Assembly (NCBI GenBank): GCA_905116865.2 | Contig: CAJHNH020006013.1 | Coordinates: 88,501-152,500, forward strand | Reading direction: 5' to 3' | Source of the DNA: Candidula unifasciata | Lineage: Eukaryota > Mollusca > Gastropoda > Stylommatophora > Geomitridae | Length of the DNA stretch: 64,000 nucleotides | Part shown: positions 20,564 to 25,925 of the stretch, piece after piece | Layout: each line of letters begins with the position of its first letter | How positions within the stretch are numbered: the first letter of the stretch is position 1 | Notes under the pieces: model-generated | What the model was told of the DNA's origin: nothing | The model's database searches: none | Seen by the model: only the letters and a program-made list of their open reading frames with translations | Translations under genes and position numbers: made by a program

Positions 20564-22920
20564 AGAAGAAGAAGAAGAAGAAGAAGAAGAAGAAGAAGAA
20601 GAAGCAGAAGCAGAAGCAGAAGCAGAAGCAGAAGAAGAAGAAGAAGAAGAAGAAGAAGAAGAAGAAGAAGAAGAAGAAGAAGAAGAAGAAGAAGAAGAAG
20701 AAGAAGAAGAAGAAGAAGAAGAAGAAGAAGAAGGTTTGAATAATGGATCAACGTCATGACACACGGGTAGTAAACCCATAAGTGCTCTGAGTCCGAAGAA
20801 GCTCAACACAGTGCACAGTCTCTGTAGCACCGGCGAGGATCCTGAAATACTTTGGATAGATTTTAAACTCCAAGTTTTGTACGGGCAGCCCCGTTAGGCT
20901 ACTCTTTTCGGTTTACAAAGGGATTTTTTACGTGCGCAACGGACGTCCGATCTCACTAACCAGAGACCAGGGAGAATTACTAGAAGTCCAAATACACGTG
21001 AAAAAATCCCAGTCCTTACCGGGAATTGAACCCGGAACCTCTAACACTCTACCTTGAGACCACCTAGTCCCCGCCCCCTTCGCGAAAACGAAGAAGAAGA
21101 AGAAGAAGAAGAAGAAGAAGAAGAAGAAGAAGAAGAAGAAGAAGAAGAAGAAGAAGAAGAAGAAGAAGAAGAAGAAGAAGAAGAAGAAGAAGAAGAAGAA
21201 GAAGAAGAAGAAGAAGAAGAAGAAGAAGAAGAAGAAGAAGAAGAAGAAGAAGAAGAAGAAGAAGAAGAAGCAGGAGAAGCAGGAGAAGGAGGAGGAGAAA
21301 AAGAAGAGAAGAAGAATACAGAAAAGGGGGAGAGGCAGGAGGAGGACTGCTTTTATTGCATGCATATATTTCCATACTCTAGTCACTTATCCAAAGATCA
21401 CACGCAAACAGAATTAGACCACAGCGAACGAACTGCGCGGCCCCAGCGAGAATCCGATTAGGTGTACATAAGAAACACTTTCTTAGTGCCAGGAAAAGCA
21501 CTCCAACGCTTTCCTATCTTTGCTGAAGTCCTAACAGTCAATGCCGCGAGAAAAACTAGTTCTACACAAGCCACGCAGAGCCGCCGTCGTTTTAGCGGCC
21601 AGACGCTCGCAACAGGCCTGAAGGTTTCAGGTTCAAATCGGTCTCTCTCCCCCCCCCCCCACCCCCGTTCAAAATCGACTTTGGCTCATAGGTAGACCTA
21701 GCCTAGATAGGTACCAGGCAAAGTCCTGGGATGTAAGGGTGAGGGTGATTTGATCACATGACCCACCGAGTGTCGATTGGTCTATAAAATGTAGGACTAG
21801 AATTATACGTTCAATAAGCGTGGAAAAGCGCCCTATAAATGAACCATGGATGGGCGCTGCGACACAATATTCACCAGTTTCATCGACAACCCCCCCCCCC
21901 CCTCCTTTTTTTCCACCCCCAGGGGGAAACTACCAAATTATTCCGCCTAGAAAGAATAAGCTTACAGGTTTGCCAGGGGCCTGAAAAATGGATACATTAT
22001 GTTGGTAAGTCCCAACAAATCTATCTAACTTAATATTAGTACATGAGTAAGTAAAAAAGTAAAGTTCCCTTTTCACGCCTTTCGGCGCATCGGGCATATG
22101 GGCAGAGCTTCCCATATTTTTACAGACCATCAGCACTCTGTGGGTAATGTGGTCTTCGCTAATAAATTGGGCTTGAATTATACTTGACGTTAAGTTCATG
22201 AACAATTCCTCATATTTTGCGGCTTGAAATAGGTTCATGAATAGCCACTTAAAATATTTGGCCTGAATTTCTTGACATAAGTTCCTGAATATTCACGCAG
22301 ACACTGGGCCTGAATTACTTGGGTGGTCCTTTGCTTTCACTTCAGATCTGTTCATGTGTAGCGCTTGCGTTGGTAGTTGTTCTGGCTGCATTCTTACTAA
22401 ATCACCATACCATTTGATCTTCTGTTTCTGAGTGAATTTGCTTTTGTTCCCACAGTCTGTCTGATAATTTCTAACTTTGTCTTGGATGGTTAAGTTGGCG
22501 GTTCTTCTTAAGCATCCCATTTCACAGGTTTTATTTTTTCGCAGGTTGGTTTTAGATAATGTCCAAGTCTGGCACAGGTATCACAGTTTTGGTATGAATA
22601 TGCTGTTTATAATCTGTTTCTTAGCGCTTTCTATTTTAATTGGATGTCTTAATAACGACGTCAGTGTCCTGGCTCGTTGGCACCTTGTTTCTGTTTCACA
22701 AAAGTTCACTAATAAGTTGACACTAAATCATCTGACATAACTTCACAAACATTGACTCACAAGTTGGGGTTGAGCATCTTCAAGGCGGCCTGTCTGTCGT
22801 AATGAACAATAGCAACAGTGACGGGTAAGCCTGGAATCCAGCAGTTGTCTCGCTGGTTGGAGAAAGGCACTGGTGGGGCGAACAGCGACTTGTAGGGGAT
22901 GAACCGGCACACATTGTTCT
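1446..22920 (-). CDS. PLD: Phospholipase D (PLD1/2-type), partial gene of six exons
   Basis: Animal phospholipase D hydrolyses phosphatidylcholine to phosphatidic acid and choline at cellular membranes; its PX and PH domains bind phosphoinositides. Six exons join in matching phases (2, 2, 0, 0, 2) with GT donors and AG acceptors, which is hard to get by chance. In order they read as the PX domain (YTIEVTHGEYHW, then RRYKHFRQLH), the PX-PH linker (QLQEYLQNLMTCKSYRNH), the PH start (EGLVKKCSGG, CCGC) and the PH core (WLVIKDSCILYI). This is the domain order of PLD1 and PLD2. Introns are 11253, 5261, 1329, 1795 and 1038 bp and full of repeats. The start codon, any exon right of 22920 and both HKD catalytic motifs are not in view. 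PLD1 and PLD2 cannot be separated here. Confidence 0.93.
1930..2112 (+). pseudogene. LINE ORF2 C-terminal fragment
   Basis: The plus strand reads VEGNRRKGRPRKTWM, one stop, then NLTDWTGLKHATM and AQLERADQTV, ending before a run of tgatgatga. The GRPRKTW motif followed by an Asp-Arg-rich helix is the usual tail of CR1/L2/RTE-like LINEs. It lies in the PLD intron between the 1446-1598 and 2637-2794 exons, opposite to the gene. Confidence 0.7.
2233..2570. mobile_element. Foldback (inverted-repeat) MITE-like element, copy 1
   Basis: The left arm around 2250-2325 and the right arm around 2443-2550 are reverse complements (both contain gttgcacaattta and, on opposite strands, tgaacaaagaagac), separated by about 120 bp of unrelated sequence. 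The same arms recur at 6655-6970. No coding sequence. It lies in a PLD intron. Confidence 0.75.
2637..2794 (-). CDS. PLD: PLD exon: start of PH domain with Cys-Cys pair
   Basis: 158 nt, phase 0 in and phase 2 out, donor gtaaat. It encodes FFEVSHVSFV, then EGLVKKCSGGRR, then QCCGC and TWNKR. In mammalian PLD1 the adjacent cysteines at this site in the PH domain are palmitoylated, and the pair is kept here. The acceptor cag follows an unusual run of eight C and seven A, so the polypyrimidine tract is partly a homopolymer and may vary in length. Confidence 0.92.
3296..3790 (-). pseudogene. LINE RNase H domain and C-terminal tail, decayed
   Basis: On the minus strand HVIVTDSQNVLRKVRSGML is followed after a frame change by FNPGHSGVLGNKQADRLTG, the catalytic Asp and the GHxGxxGNxxAD motif of LINE-borne RNase H. 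The tail ends in a conserved gagtgctatgatgttggttc, also found in other LINE tails here (39430, 46830). The frame is broken. Confidence 0.85.
3848..4190 (-). mobile_element. SINE-2 copy with expanded poly-C tract
   Basis: Matches the family seen best at 29868-30165 and 52395-52695: ggctgtaaactctggtggaa, ggacttt, tttacagatctg, cagatgcact, then the block before aactgggg. Between the last two is a run of about 30 C followed by T, where other copies have a short pyrimidine stretch. The 3' (TTC side) end is at the left, so the element runs on the minus strand. Confidence 0.75.
4433..4535 (-). mobile_element. SINE-1 3' fragment
   Basis: Carries the family signature: ttcaggcgtactgggc, then acaaaccaatcggcacct and gggtgact. 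It sits 55 bp from the PLD micro-exon at 4590-4655. Confidence 0.75.
4590..4655 (-). CDS. PLD: PLD micro-exon: PX-PH connecting helix
   Basis: A 66-nt exon of 22 codons, phase 0 at both ends, acceptor atttcag and donor gtaaga. The peptide QLQEYLQNLMTCKSYRNH lines up with the conserved helix (QLxxYLxxxLxxxxYRNH) that closes the PX domain in PLD1/2. It is too short to score alone; phase agreement with both neighbours and the YRNH motif support it. Confidence 0.9.
4788..5025 (-). mobile_element. SINE-2 copy
   Basis: Contains tcttcttctccg at the left, ctgtaaagttctcattgttc, gttttacaactctg, ggaggcagtgggtctat and ccacaatagggtcc in the family order. Diverged and partly shortened. Confidence 0.7.
5160..5640 (+). 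pseudogene. LINE ORF2 C-terminal fragment
   Basis: An open stretch at 5186-5467 reads VVTTEMKCSHTMLGATRKDR, then QQIKWYGHVTKLASDRVQQ and RSRGGPRRRWTTEI. WYGHV plus the Gly/Arg-rich RRRW box is a widespread tail of RTE-like LINEs. After one stop the similarity continues into a part that resembles 17560-17650, so the two are probably one family. Confidence 0.82.
5985..6117 (-). CDS. PLD: PLD exon: C-terminal part of PX domain
   Basis: 133 nt, acceptor ttccatag, donor gtaagc, leaving in phase 0. It encodes a highly basic stretch (HQRRATIKKDLKGMKERQ) followed by VRLPLRPEALVSEDKIPQRM. Its place after the PX core and before the QLQEYL helix agrees with the basic loop and proline-rich turn of PLD PX domains. 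The other frames contain stops. Confidence 0.88.
6655..6970. mobile_element. Foldback MITE-like element, copy 2
   Basis: Arms at about 6660-6750 and 6870-6965 are inverted (cagacacaataaat and gcacaatttattgcctg on the left, their complements on the right; both carry gttaaatcaa). The arms are about 80 percent alike by eye and match copy 1 at 2233-2570. The spacer differs from that of copy 1. Confidence 0.75.
6985..7175 (-). mobile_element. SINE-2 copy
   Basis: Family blocks ccagctgttaactcaggcgg, ggaccgcagtccttt, gtgtgcgtccgtttgacaga and ccttgcctctcaggcagatg are present. The poly-C and 5' part are missing. Confidence 0.8.
7183..7545 (+). pseudogene. Relic of a repeated animal protein family of unknown role
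   Basis: Plus-strand segments read LNEAKISEVV, VVDNFLGKITSDNYNEIEEF, then in another frame YKSLGCNMSLKIHFLDSHLD and SDEHSV. From memory this motif series (MSLKxHFLxSHLDFF, VSDEHGE) recurs as uncharacterised, high-copy proteins in arthropods, fish and molluscs, probably borne by a mobile element. The copy has at least one frameshift and several stops. I cannot name the element class. Confidence 0.6.
7550..8320. other. PLD intron sequence, nothing recognised
   Basis: AT-rich sequence between the pseudogene and the minisatellite. No exon, tRNA-like box, repeat arm or protein similarity was seen. Confidence 0.5.
8325..9715. repeat. Irregular pyrimidine-rich minisatellite
   Basis: About 1.4 kb of variants of tatagtccaatatcctgtct followed by a variable number of cctgtcttc and ttc steps. 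Units are roughly 25 to 45 bp and differ mainly in the count of ttc triplets. On the minus strand some frames stay open for 77-103 codons as RILDYKKK repeats, which is a result of the repeat and not evidence of a gene. Lies in a PLD intron. Confidence 0.92.
9740..10020 (-). pseudogene. Degenerate LINE C-terminal fragment
   Basis: Minus strand with breaks: TFFDHVVRRLNKTRLHRDGG, then KVRGEKRPRKTERE and a short tail. Same block order as 480-900 and, on the plus strand, 11045-11290. Confidence 0.5.
10180..10315. repeat. 24-bp tandem repeat
   Basis: Five to six units of about 24 bp built on ttgtacaatctagcacaatc, with small changes (cttgcac, cttgtacaataaa) at the right end. In a PLD intron. Confidence 0.85.
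10320..11040. other. PLD intron, nothing recognised
   Basis: Unique-looking AT-rich sequence. No splice-bounded open frame matching PLD or another family was seen. Confidence 0.45.
11045..11290 (+). pseudogene. Degenerate LINE C-terminal fragment
   Basis: Plus strand: LRRKQPTFLGYVMRWRTLE, a stop, then VAKSDEKRSRGR and a broken tail. The reverse complement shares ctgtgtcagaaattattgaa with 9760-9800, so this is another copy of that family, 90 bp from the PX exon. Confidence 0.6.
11379..11507 (-). CDS. PLD: PLD exon: PX domain core
   Basis: 129 nt, phase 2 at both ends, acceptor ttacag and donor gtaagt. It encodes YTIEVTHGEYHW, then IYRRYKHFRQLHDSL, then SLPLPNK. The basic-basic-aromatic pattern (RRY) and following F are the phosphoinositide-contacting part of PX domains, and THGEY.W matches the strand before it in PLD. 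It is separated from the previous exon by an 11.25-kb intron with two minisatellites and three large GAA/TTC tracts. Confidence 0.93.
11575..11865 (-). mobile_element. SINE-2 copy
   Basis: Blocks ttcaccagctgtaaactttc, gttttgcgtgcaca, cctcacctctcaggcagatg, gggggcagtgggtc and cacaatagggccctgg occur in order. It supplies the first 60 codons of a long plus-strand open frame (11669-12400), so that frame is not a gene. Confidence 0.8.
11912..12358. repeat. 21-bp minisatellite, about 21 units
   Basis: Unit gatggtgccagttccaatac plus t, repeated about 21 times with few changes (gtaccag, ccagtac, ggtgtcag, gattgtgcc). The unit is divisible by three, so several frames stay open (TDGASSN on plus, VLELAPS on minus). 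Decay is greatest at the right end. It lies in the PLD 11-kb intron. Confidence 0.95.
12375..12640 (-). pseudogene. LINE RNase H and downstream fragment
   Basis: Minus strand: VVWIFSPG, stop, AGMLRNEKADKLAHSKQLGY, then a segment with RMQMVVTRGSSRNS. The PGHxGxxxNExAD pattern of RNase H is clear although His is lost to a stop. The minisatellite begins where the LINE similarity ends. Confidence 0.75.
12915..12955. repeat. Poly-G tract
   Basis: A run of about 34 G interrupted once near its left end. The PLD sense strand has poly-C here. A candidate four-stranded structure and a sequencing trouble spot. Confidence 0.9.
12985..13140 (-). pseudogene. LINE C-terminal tail
   Basis: Shares attatggatggaatccagtc and tttggtctctctcgtcaacg with 24735-24910. 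On the minus strand it fits REAK.AxxDSI.EI..IAQDR, an LINE end. Confidence 0.6.
13240..14336. repeat. 54-bp minisatellite, 20 units
   Basis: Twenty units of 54 bp built on ctatcattaacataacatcc and agacatttctctcatttctt. The minus strand is open for 367 codons (13233-14336) as an 18-residue repeat, MSGCYVNDRSKGSEEMRE, and the plus strand is also open for 189 codons. Changes occur at replacement and silent sites alike, and the array sits inside a PLD intron. I treat it as non-coding. Confidence 0.93.
14514..15232. mobile_element. hAT-type non-autonomous element
   Basis: Left end cagcgtttctcaaac and right end gttgagaaacactg are imperfect inverted repeats of the CAGNGNTTCTCAA type typical of hAT elements. 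The interior has poly-T (14692-14719), TG and GA runs and no transposase. No clear 8-bp target duplication was seen. Confidence 0.6.
15366..15502. repeat. TTC array
   Basis: About 45 ttc triplets, interrupted near the left end by tcc and tttc variants. This is GAA on the PLD sense strand. In the 11-kb intron. Confidence 0.97.
15835..16070 (+). pseudogene. LINE 3' end (C-terminal CPxC tail)
   Basis: Plus strand HRGKARRTFNQNATGPISIG, then LLKMGTERLWECP, stop, CCDDGS. The LWxCPxCxDV tail and its DNA (gtgctgtgatg) recur at 39390, 46830 and 57440. It is the end of an RNase H-bearing LINE. Confidence 0.65.
16319..16638. mobile_element. hAT MITE with long terminal inverted repeats
   Basis: Left arm 16319-16391 and right arm 16566-16638 are near reverse complements: gggccgtgctgctgacgtca on the left pairs with tgacgtcagcagcacggccc on the right, and cagcggctctcaaac with gtttgagaaccgctg. 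The inner part alone looks like a hAT element. Its interior (16425-16575) recurs inverted at 48045-48195. No coding. Confidence 0.82.
16859..17225 (+). mobile_element. SINE-3 copy, near full length
   Basis: Head gggggctgagtggtctcgag and B-box-like gtcccgggttcaggccccg resemble a type II (Ser/Leu) tRNA. The body has atttcccc.tggtc, ggacgc.cgtgtgtattg, gaaatcgaaaagag and tatttca.gatcct, and the end is atgttgatccgatg. Best copy beside 44825-45180. Confidence 0.88.
17380..17650 (+). pseudogene. LINE ORF2 C-terminal fragment ending at GAA array
   Basis: Plus strand reads QLDKEQQMKWFGHLTRMP, then TSGRPRKNME, and after a one-base break SDGIKNSLTEINISLN and ALDRAHQRTLHLPP. WFGHLxRMP and GRPRKxW/E are LINE tail motifs. 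It ends 30 bp before the GAA array, which may have grown from its 3' tail. Same family as 5160-5640. Confidence 0.82.
17680..17787. repeat. GAA array
   Basis: About 35 uninterrupted gaa triplets, directly after a LINE 3' end. TTC on the PLD sense strand. Confidence 0.97.
18320..18425 (+). pseudogene. Short LINE tail fragment
   Basis: RLLQGTLWGSRRRGQRKP on the plus strand is a short GxxxRGRxRK LINE tail box. Nothing else is kept. Confidence 0.4.
18505..18852 (+). pseudogene. LINE C-terminus with CPHC zinc-like motif
   Basis: Plus strand LYGELQQAKRSQGGQKKHYN, a short frame break, then WEATAQDRSKWCRSLRHGA, VAQTEKRRQTRKNR and CCPHCSRTCRAHIGLINN. The terminal CPxC...H zinc-like motif marks a LINE group common in invertebrates. 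The copy continues after the SINE insertion at 19106-19150 (aatcttcactcgtgatagac). Other copies: 24945-25115 and 26290-26420. Confidence 0.88.
18863..19105 (+). mobile_element. SINE-4 inserted in LINE tail, with target duplication
   Basis: Flanked by the direct repeat tactttggat at 18853-18862 and 19106-19115. The LINE copy at 24945-25115 lacks the insert, which fixes the boundaries. Contents: cgtattccgtactccatag, a poly-G run, a B-box-like gttcgatttccggcacgg and gtgtgttcttctatctttc. Confidence 0.9.
19150..20405. other. PLD intron, nothing firm recognised
   Basis: Unique-looking sequence. A weak tRNA-like stretch (gtcgtggtttaaaagaggaa) near 19670 has no B box. No exon was seen. Confidence 0.4.
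20410..20465 (-). mobile_element. SINE-6 3' fragment
   Basis: gtcctagctgtaaactacaa and acgtcccagccgtcctttt match 34030-34090. The GAA/CAG array starts directly after it. Confidence 0.6.
20461..20733. repeat. Compound CAG / GAA / GCAGAA array
   Basis: A run of about 17 cag triplets (20508-20559), then gaa, then gcagaa hexamers (about 20603-20632), then about 34 gaa triplets. Both trinucleotides are classic expansion-prone motifs. In the 11-kb PLD intron. Confidence 0.96.
20775..21075 (-). mobile_element. SINE-3 copy between two GAA arrays
   Basis: Reverse complement of the 16859-17225 family: ctgagtccgaagaagctcaa, gaggatcctgaaatactttg, ttttcggtttacaaaggg, ggacgtccgatctcactaac and the tRNA-like end accgggaattgaacccggaa. 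GAA arrays lie at both ends. Confidence 0.88.
21089..21270. repeat. GAA array
   Basis: About 60 uninterrupted gaa triplets followed by degenerate purine units (gcaggagaa, ggagga) to about 21330. It is the longest pure triplet array here. Confidence 0.97.
21585..21835 (+). mobile_element. SINE-1 copy, sense orientation
   Basis: tRNA-like head ggccagacgctcgcaacagg with B-like caggttcaaatcggtct, a poly-C insert, then tttggctcataggtagacc, ccaggcaaagtcctgggatg, acccaccgagtgtcgattgg and tctataaaatg. One of only two plus-strand SINE-1 copies. Confidence 0.85.
22048..22170 (-). mobile_element. SINE-1 3' fragment
   Basis: cacgcctttcggcgcatcgg, catatttttacagaccatc and gggtaatgtggtc are present. The tRNA-like head is missing. 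Confidence 0.85.
22290..22720 (-). pseudogene. LINE RT-tail fragment
   Basis: Minus strand KKQIINSIFIPKL, then QTWTLSKTNLRKNKTCEMG, TIQDKVRNYQTD, KIKWYGDLVRMQPEQLPTQA. The IFIP.L.YG.xxWTL and KWYGxLVRM blocks are the end of an RT and tail region of RTE-like LINEs. It abuts the first PLD exon (22761), 40 bp away. Confidence 0.88.
22761..22920 (-). CDS. PLD: PLD exon: N-terminal region and first strand of PX domain
   Basis: 160 nt, entered in phase 1 and left in phase 2. The acceptor on the minus strand is a T-rich stretch ending in ctgcag; the donor is gtgagt. The peptide begins ENNVCRFIPYKSLF and includes WIPGLPVTVAIVHYDR, which fits the strand that opens the PX domain of PLD. It ends in NPN plus two bases of a Leu codon completed by the next exon. 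It is the most 5' exon I can recognise. The only in-frame Met upstream lies in intron sequence, so the true start is elsewhere. Confidence 0.88.
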
Positions 22921-22994
22921 CTGCAGACAGATCAACAGACACTGTATAACAATACTACCCATTGACACTGATATTTTATTTTAATGTTTACAAA

Positions 22995-23225
22995 CTTTCT
23001 GATACCCGAAGGTCGTAGGTTCGGGTCTTGACAGAGACGGACTTTTTTTTTTTTTTTGGGTAAAAAAAATGACTTTGGCTCTCAGCATGTCGACCCGGCA
23101 TTAAATAGGTAGCAGGTAAAGTTCTAGGAAGTAGAAGCGACCGGCGTGTTGTTGACTTCATCACTCACCGAGTGCCAAACAGTATAACAAAATTTGCTTG
23201 AAGGCATGGGAAAATGGTCCTTTAT
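22995..23225 (+). mobile_element. SINE-1 copy, sense orientation
   Basis: gaaggtcgtaggttcgggtc is the B-box side of the head; then a poly-T insert, gtcgacccggcattaaatag, gcaggtaaagttctaggaag and tcactcaccgagtgccaaac. Ends near gggaaaatggtcc. Confidence 0.82.
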
Positions 23226-23254
23226 GTAATGTGTATAATAATAATAAACTTCAC

Positions 23255-23520
23255 CGCATATCCTTTATATGACACTGCAGAACCAATCCCAGCGTTTATT
23301 TTTTTTAATTTTTTTTAAATTTAGTAGTAGTTTGTAATTTTACTAGGCAATTTTAGGAACAGTAGTTCGCCACTGCCCACTTAAGGGTGGACTCTGGATC
23401 CTAGTGTCGAAACCAAAACAAAACGGCCGGCGGCCAAATCGCTAGCACCTAGGATCGAGCCTGTCATCTCACTTTACGAAGCGGGTTCGCAAAGCCAAAG
23501 CCACAGACGCCAACACACAC
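23255..23520 (-). mobile_element. SINE-5 copy
   Basis: Reverse of 27605-27865: atatcctttatatgacactg, ctaggcaattttaggaacag, gtgtcgaaaccaaaac and cctaggatcgagcctgtc. Diverged. Confidence 0.72.
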
Positions 23521-23579
23521 CTATGTCAAGTTGTTTTTGTTTGTTTTAGTATCCATAAGCCACGATTTGTTAACCCTTA

Positions 23580-23760
23580 GGCTTGGTATTATGGATATCG
23601 CGACCTTTCGGCCTTGATTCCATTGTAAATACCGTAAATCTGGGAGAAATGTGGCTTTTCTGCCTACCCCCGGGAGTGAACCCGGACCACAAGGAGTTTG
23701 TCACCCGGTCACCGCGCAATCCGGTTTAGCCAACTACGCTAGAGAGCTGGGCACACATGT
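23580..23760 (-). mobile_element. tRNA-like SINE head with short body
   Basis: Minus strand has ctagcgtagttggctaaacc (A-box-like) and ggtccgggttcactcccggg (B-box-like), a tRNA-type promoter layout. Only this copy was seen. Confidence 0.55.
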
Positions 23761-23761
23761 C

Positions 23762-23882
23762 AAGTAAAAGGACCCTTTTCACGTCAGTGGCACATTGTGC
23801 GTATGATGGTTGTCTCATACATTTTTACAGACCAACAAGGAGTGGTACACTCAACACCCGCCGGTACCCTCTACTTCCTAGA
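23762..23882 (-). mobile_element. SINE-1 3' fragment
   Basis: aaaggacccttttcacgtca, tttttacagaccaacaagg and ccgccggtaccctctacttc follow the family order, diverged. Confidence 0.65.
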
Positions 23883-23939
23883 ACTTTTCCTTGTACTCAT
23901 TTTTTGTCTGGGTCGATCTAGGAGACAAGTTCAGTTTTG

Positions 23940-24149
<210 letters not shown>

Positions 24150-24401
24150 TGTGGGGTAACCCAGTGCAATAAAGTCAATCCTCTTGACTTACGTTAACGT
24201 TTTAGCAGTACGGTCTCAAATTATGCGCATTTTAATTAAGAGTGTTGATTTGGGTTTTGTCCCTGTGGCGGCAAATGCTTTTTTGAGTTGTGAATGCAGT
24301 TTCACAATCTCGATATACCGTCGTTTGCAGTCAGCTGCCGACAATTTTTAGTAGATCTCCTTGTGTTGATTTCGACACAGGTATAAGGTGGTGCCGTATG
24401 A

Positions 24402-24599
24402 CAGCAGTTCTCAACCTGTGGGTCGCGGCTCATTTGCGGGTAGAACGACCCTTTCACAGGGGTAGCATGCGACCACCAGAAAGTACATATTCAATGAAGT
24501 TATGAAGCAACAACGAAAATAATGGTATGATTAGGGGGTCCGTACAACATGAGAAACCGTATTAAAGGGTCGCCGCATTAGGAAGTTTGAGAGTCTCTG
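24402..24599. mobile_element. SPIN/URR1-like hAT non-autonomous transposon
   Basis: 198 bp with ends cagcagttctcaacctgtgg and gtttgagagtctctg (inverse of CAGNNNNTCTCAAAC). Inside are agaacgaccctttcacaggg, gcaacaacgaaaataatgg, acaacatgagaaaccgtatt and aaagggtcgccgcattagg, the ordered landmarks I know from the SPIN/URR1 hAT family of tetrapods. The flanks ccgtatga (24394-24401) and ccctagga (24600-24607) agree at 6 of 8 positions, fitting an aged 8-bp duplication. No transposase. Second copy: 60226-60425. Confidence 0.85.
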
Positions 24600-24734
24600 C
24601 CCTAGGAGAATACGGACTGATAACATTAAAGAGCTTCTACAGCGACACGGAATGACAATCTAGCAATGGATCGCAAACTGTTCCTTCCCACGTCGTTTAA
24701 CAGCAGAAGTGGAAATTGATGATGATGATGATTG

Positions 24735-24910
24735 CTATGTTGTGCCGTTATATGTCACATAGGGCTCTCAGTCTGTTCATCCATGTCATTCTATCCTGTG
24801 CAATCCCTTCGATTTCATGGATGGAATCTGGTCCAGCACCTTTGGCCTCTCTCACTAACGTTCGTTTAGGGTTTCTTCTGGTCGTCTCCGCCTATTTAAT
24901 AACTATATTT
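24735..24910 (-). pseudogene. LINE C-terminal tail
   Basis: Minus strand RRRPEETLNERLVREAKGAG, then SIHEIEGIAQDRMTWMNRLR. The AQDR.xW...LR end is typical of LINE ORF2. It starts at a tgatgatga run. Related copies: 12985-13140, 32520-32665 and 55940-56115. Confidence 0.75.
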
Positions 24911-24944
24911 TCTATTTTACTGTTGTTGTTCGTCTATCACGAGT

Positions 24945-25115
24945 GATGATGAAGACCACTTTTCCTTCAAAGCAGTAATAATAAAAGATTATGAGTACCA
25001 AGGTGGCTGATTAGTCCAGCATGAGTCTGGAAAGTTCTTGAGCAGTGCGGACAACAGGCGGAAGCCGCAGTAAGTGTGGGATTAGCGATACGGTTCTTTC
25101 TAGTCTGCATAAGTT
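24945..25115 (-). pseudogene. LINE C-terminus with CPHC motif
   Basis: Reverse of the 18505-18852 family: LTRKNRIANP-like text, then CCPHCSRTFQTHAGLISH and the tail ending in atcactcgtgatagacgaac complement. It preserves the empty-site sequence that defines the SINE-4 insertion at 18863. Confidence 0.82.
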
Positions 25116-25159
25116 TCTCTGGTTAAACTATGGGGGTGACTGCAGTCAAGCTAATACAA

Positions 25160-25925
25160 TGAATTCCAGAGAAATTTGACTAAAAAGCTCAACAAAATGG
25201 GAAAGAGGAAAACGTGCACAAAACAACAAAACGTAACGTTTCGGCTGGGCAGCCTTTTTCAAACACAAGTGAAAGACACAAACGAGGAATGGAGAGTATG
25301 TAGATCTCTAAGGGGTGACGTGAGCGCTTTAAAAAAATGTGATGCGGAAAAAATGAAATAAAATAAAATAAACGATGGCTAAAAAATATAGTCACAATAC
25401 TGGGAATAAAAGAAATGCAAGTGGTAATGATACATAAATGATACTGATAAGAAATAGAATAAGGTAATAATATGAAAAAAAAAAAAAAAAAATTAACATT
25501 TAAAATGTGATAAGATTAGAACTATTTAGATGAAGGTATGTTGGATATTGATACCTCTTGGACTAAGAACGCCAAGGCTGTGGATAAGGCGATTTTCCAA
25601 AACGAGGCGGGTAGTATGATCGCCAGAGCAAGATTTTAATGCTGTGACAGATATGTCATCTTTACCGCTGTGGTCAGGGCTATTAAAATGAAGAGGGATT
25701 GGTTTGAGTGTCTTCTTGTCGATATCGGAGAGGTGTTCCCGGAAACGATCAGCTAGCTTCCTGCCAGTCTCTCCAATGTATGCCTTGCTGCATCGTTTGC
25801 AGATAATTGCATAAATTACGTTGCGGGATTCGCAAGTAAAAGGTAAAATTTCGTTAGGCCTGTTCAACAGTGAGTGCAGATTTGACCTCATTGAACACGT
25901 CAATATTCTGTACGGAACACTCATA
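25160..25925 (-). mobile_element. Penelope-like element, 5'-truncated 3' portion
   Basis: The GIY-YIG coding end (25526-25924) is followed on the minus strand by an AT-rich 3' region with poly-T and by gcccagccgaaacgttacg, the kind of CGAAACGTT motif common in Penelope-like untranslated ends. The RT part is missing to the right of 25925. Left boundary estimated. Confidence 0.8.
25526..25924 (-). CDS. GIY-YIG endonuclease domain of a Penelope-like element, 5' truncated
   Basis: An uninterrupted 132-codon frame. It has Cys-rich NVIYAIICKRCSKAYIGETG, then LADRFREHL with the catalytic-type Arg, and VLENRLIHSLGVLSPRGIN with the catalytic-type Glu. In Penelope-like retroelements this endonuclease follows the RT and nicks target DNA for priming. 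The first Met is internal to the original ORF, so this is not a complete protein. The lack of stops in the domain suggests a fairly young insertion. A host GIY-YIG gene is unlikely because the order and flanks fit the retroelement. Confidence 0.9.
   Translation of the reverse strand: MSVPYRILTCSMRSNLHSLLNRPNEILPFTCESRNVIYAIICKRCSKAYIGETGRKLADRFREHLSDIDKKTLKPIPLHFNSPDHSGKDDISVTALKSCSGDHTTRLVLENRLIHSLGVLSPRGINIQHTFI

Noticed and set aside
20370..20759. 129-codon frame with poly-Ala and poly-Glu
   Set aside because: Translation of CAG and GAA arrays; overlapping frames on both strands are open as well.
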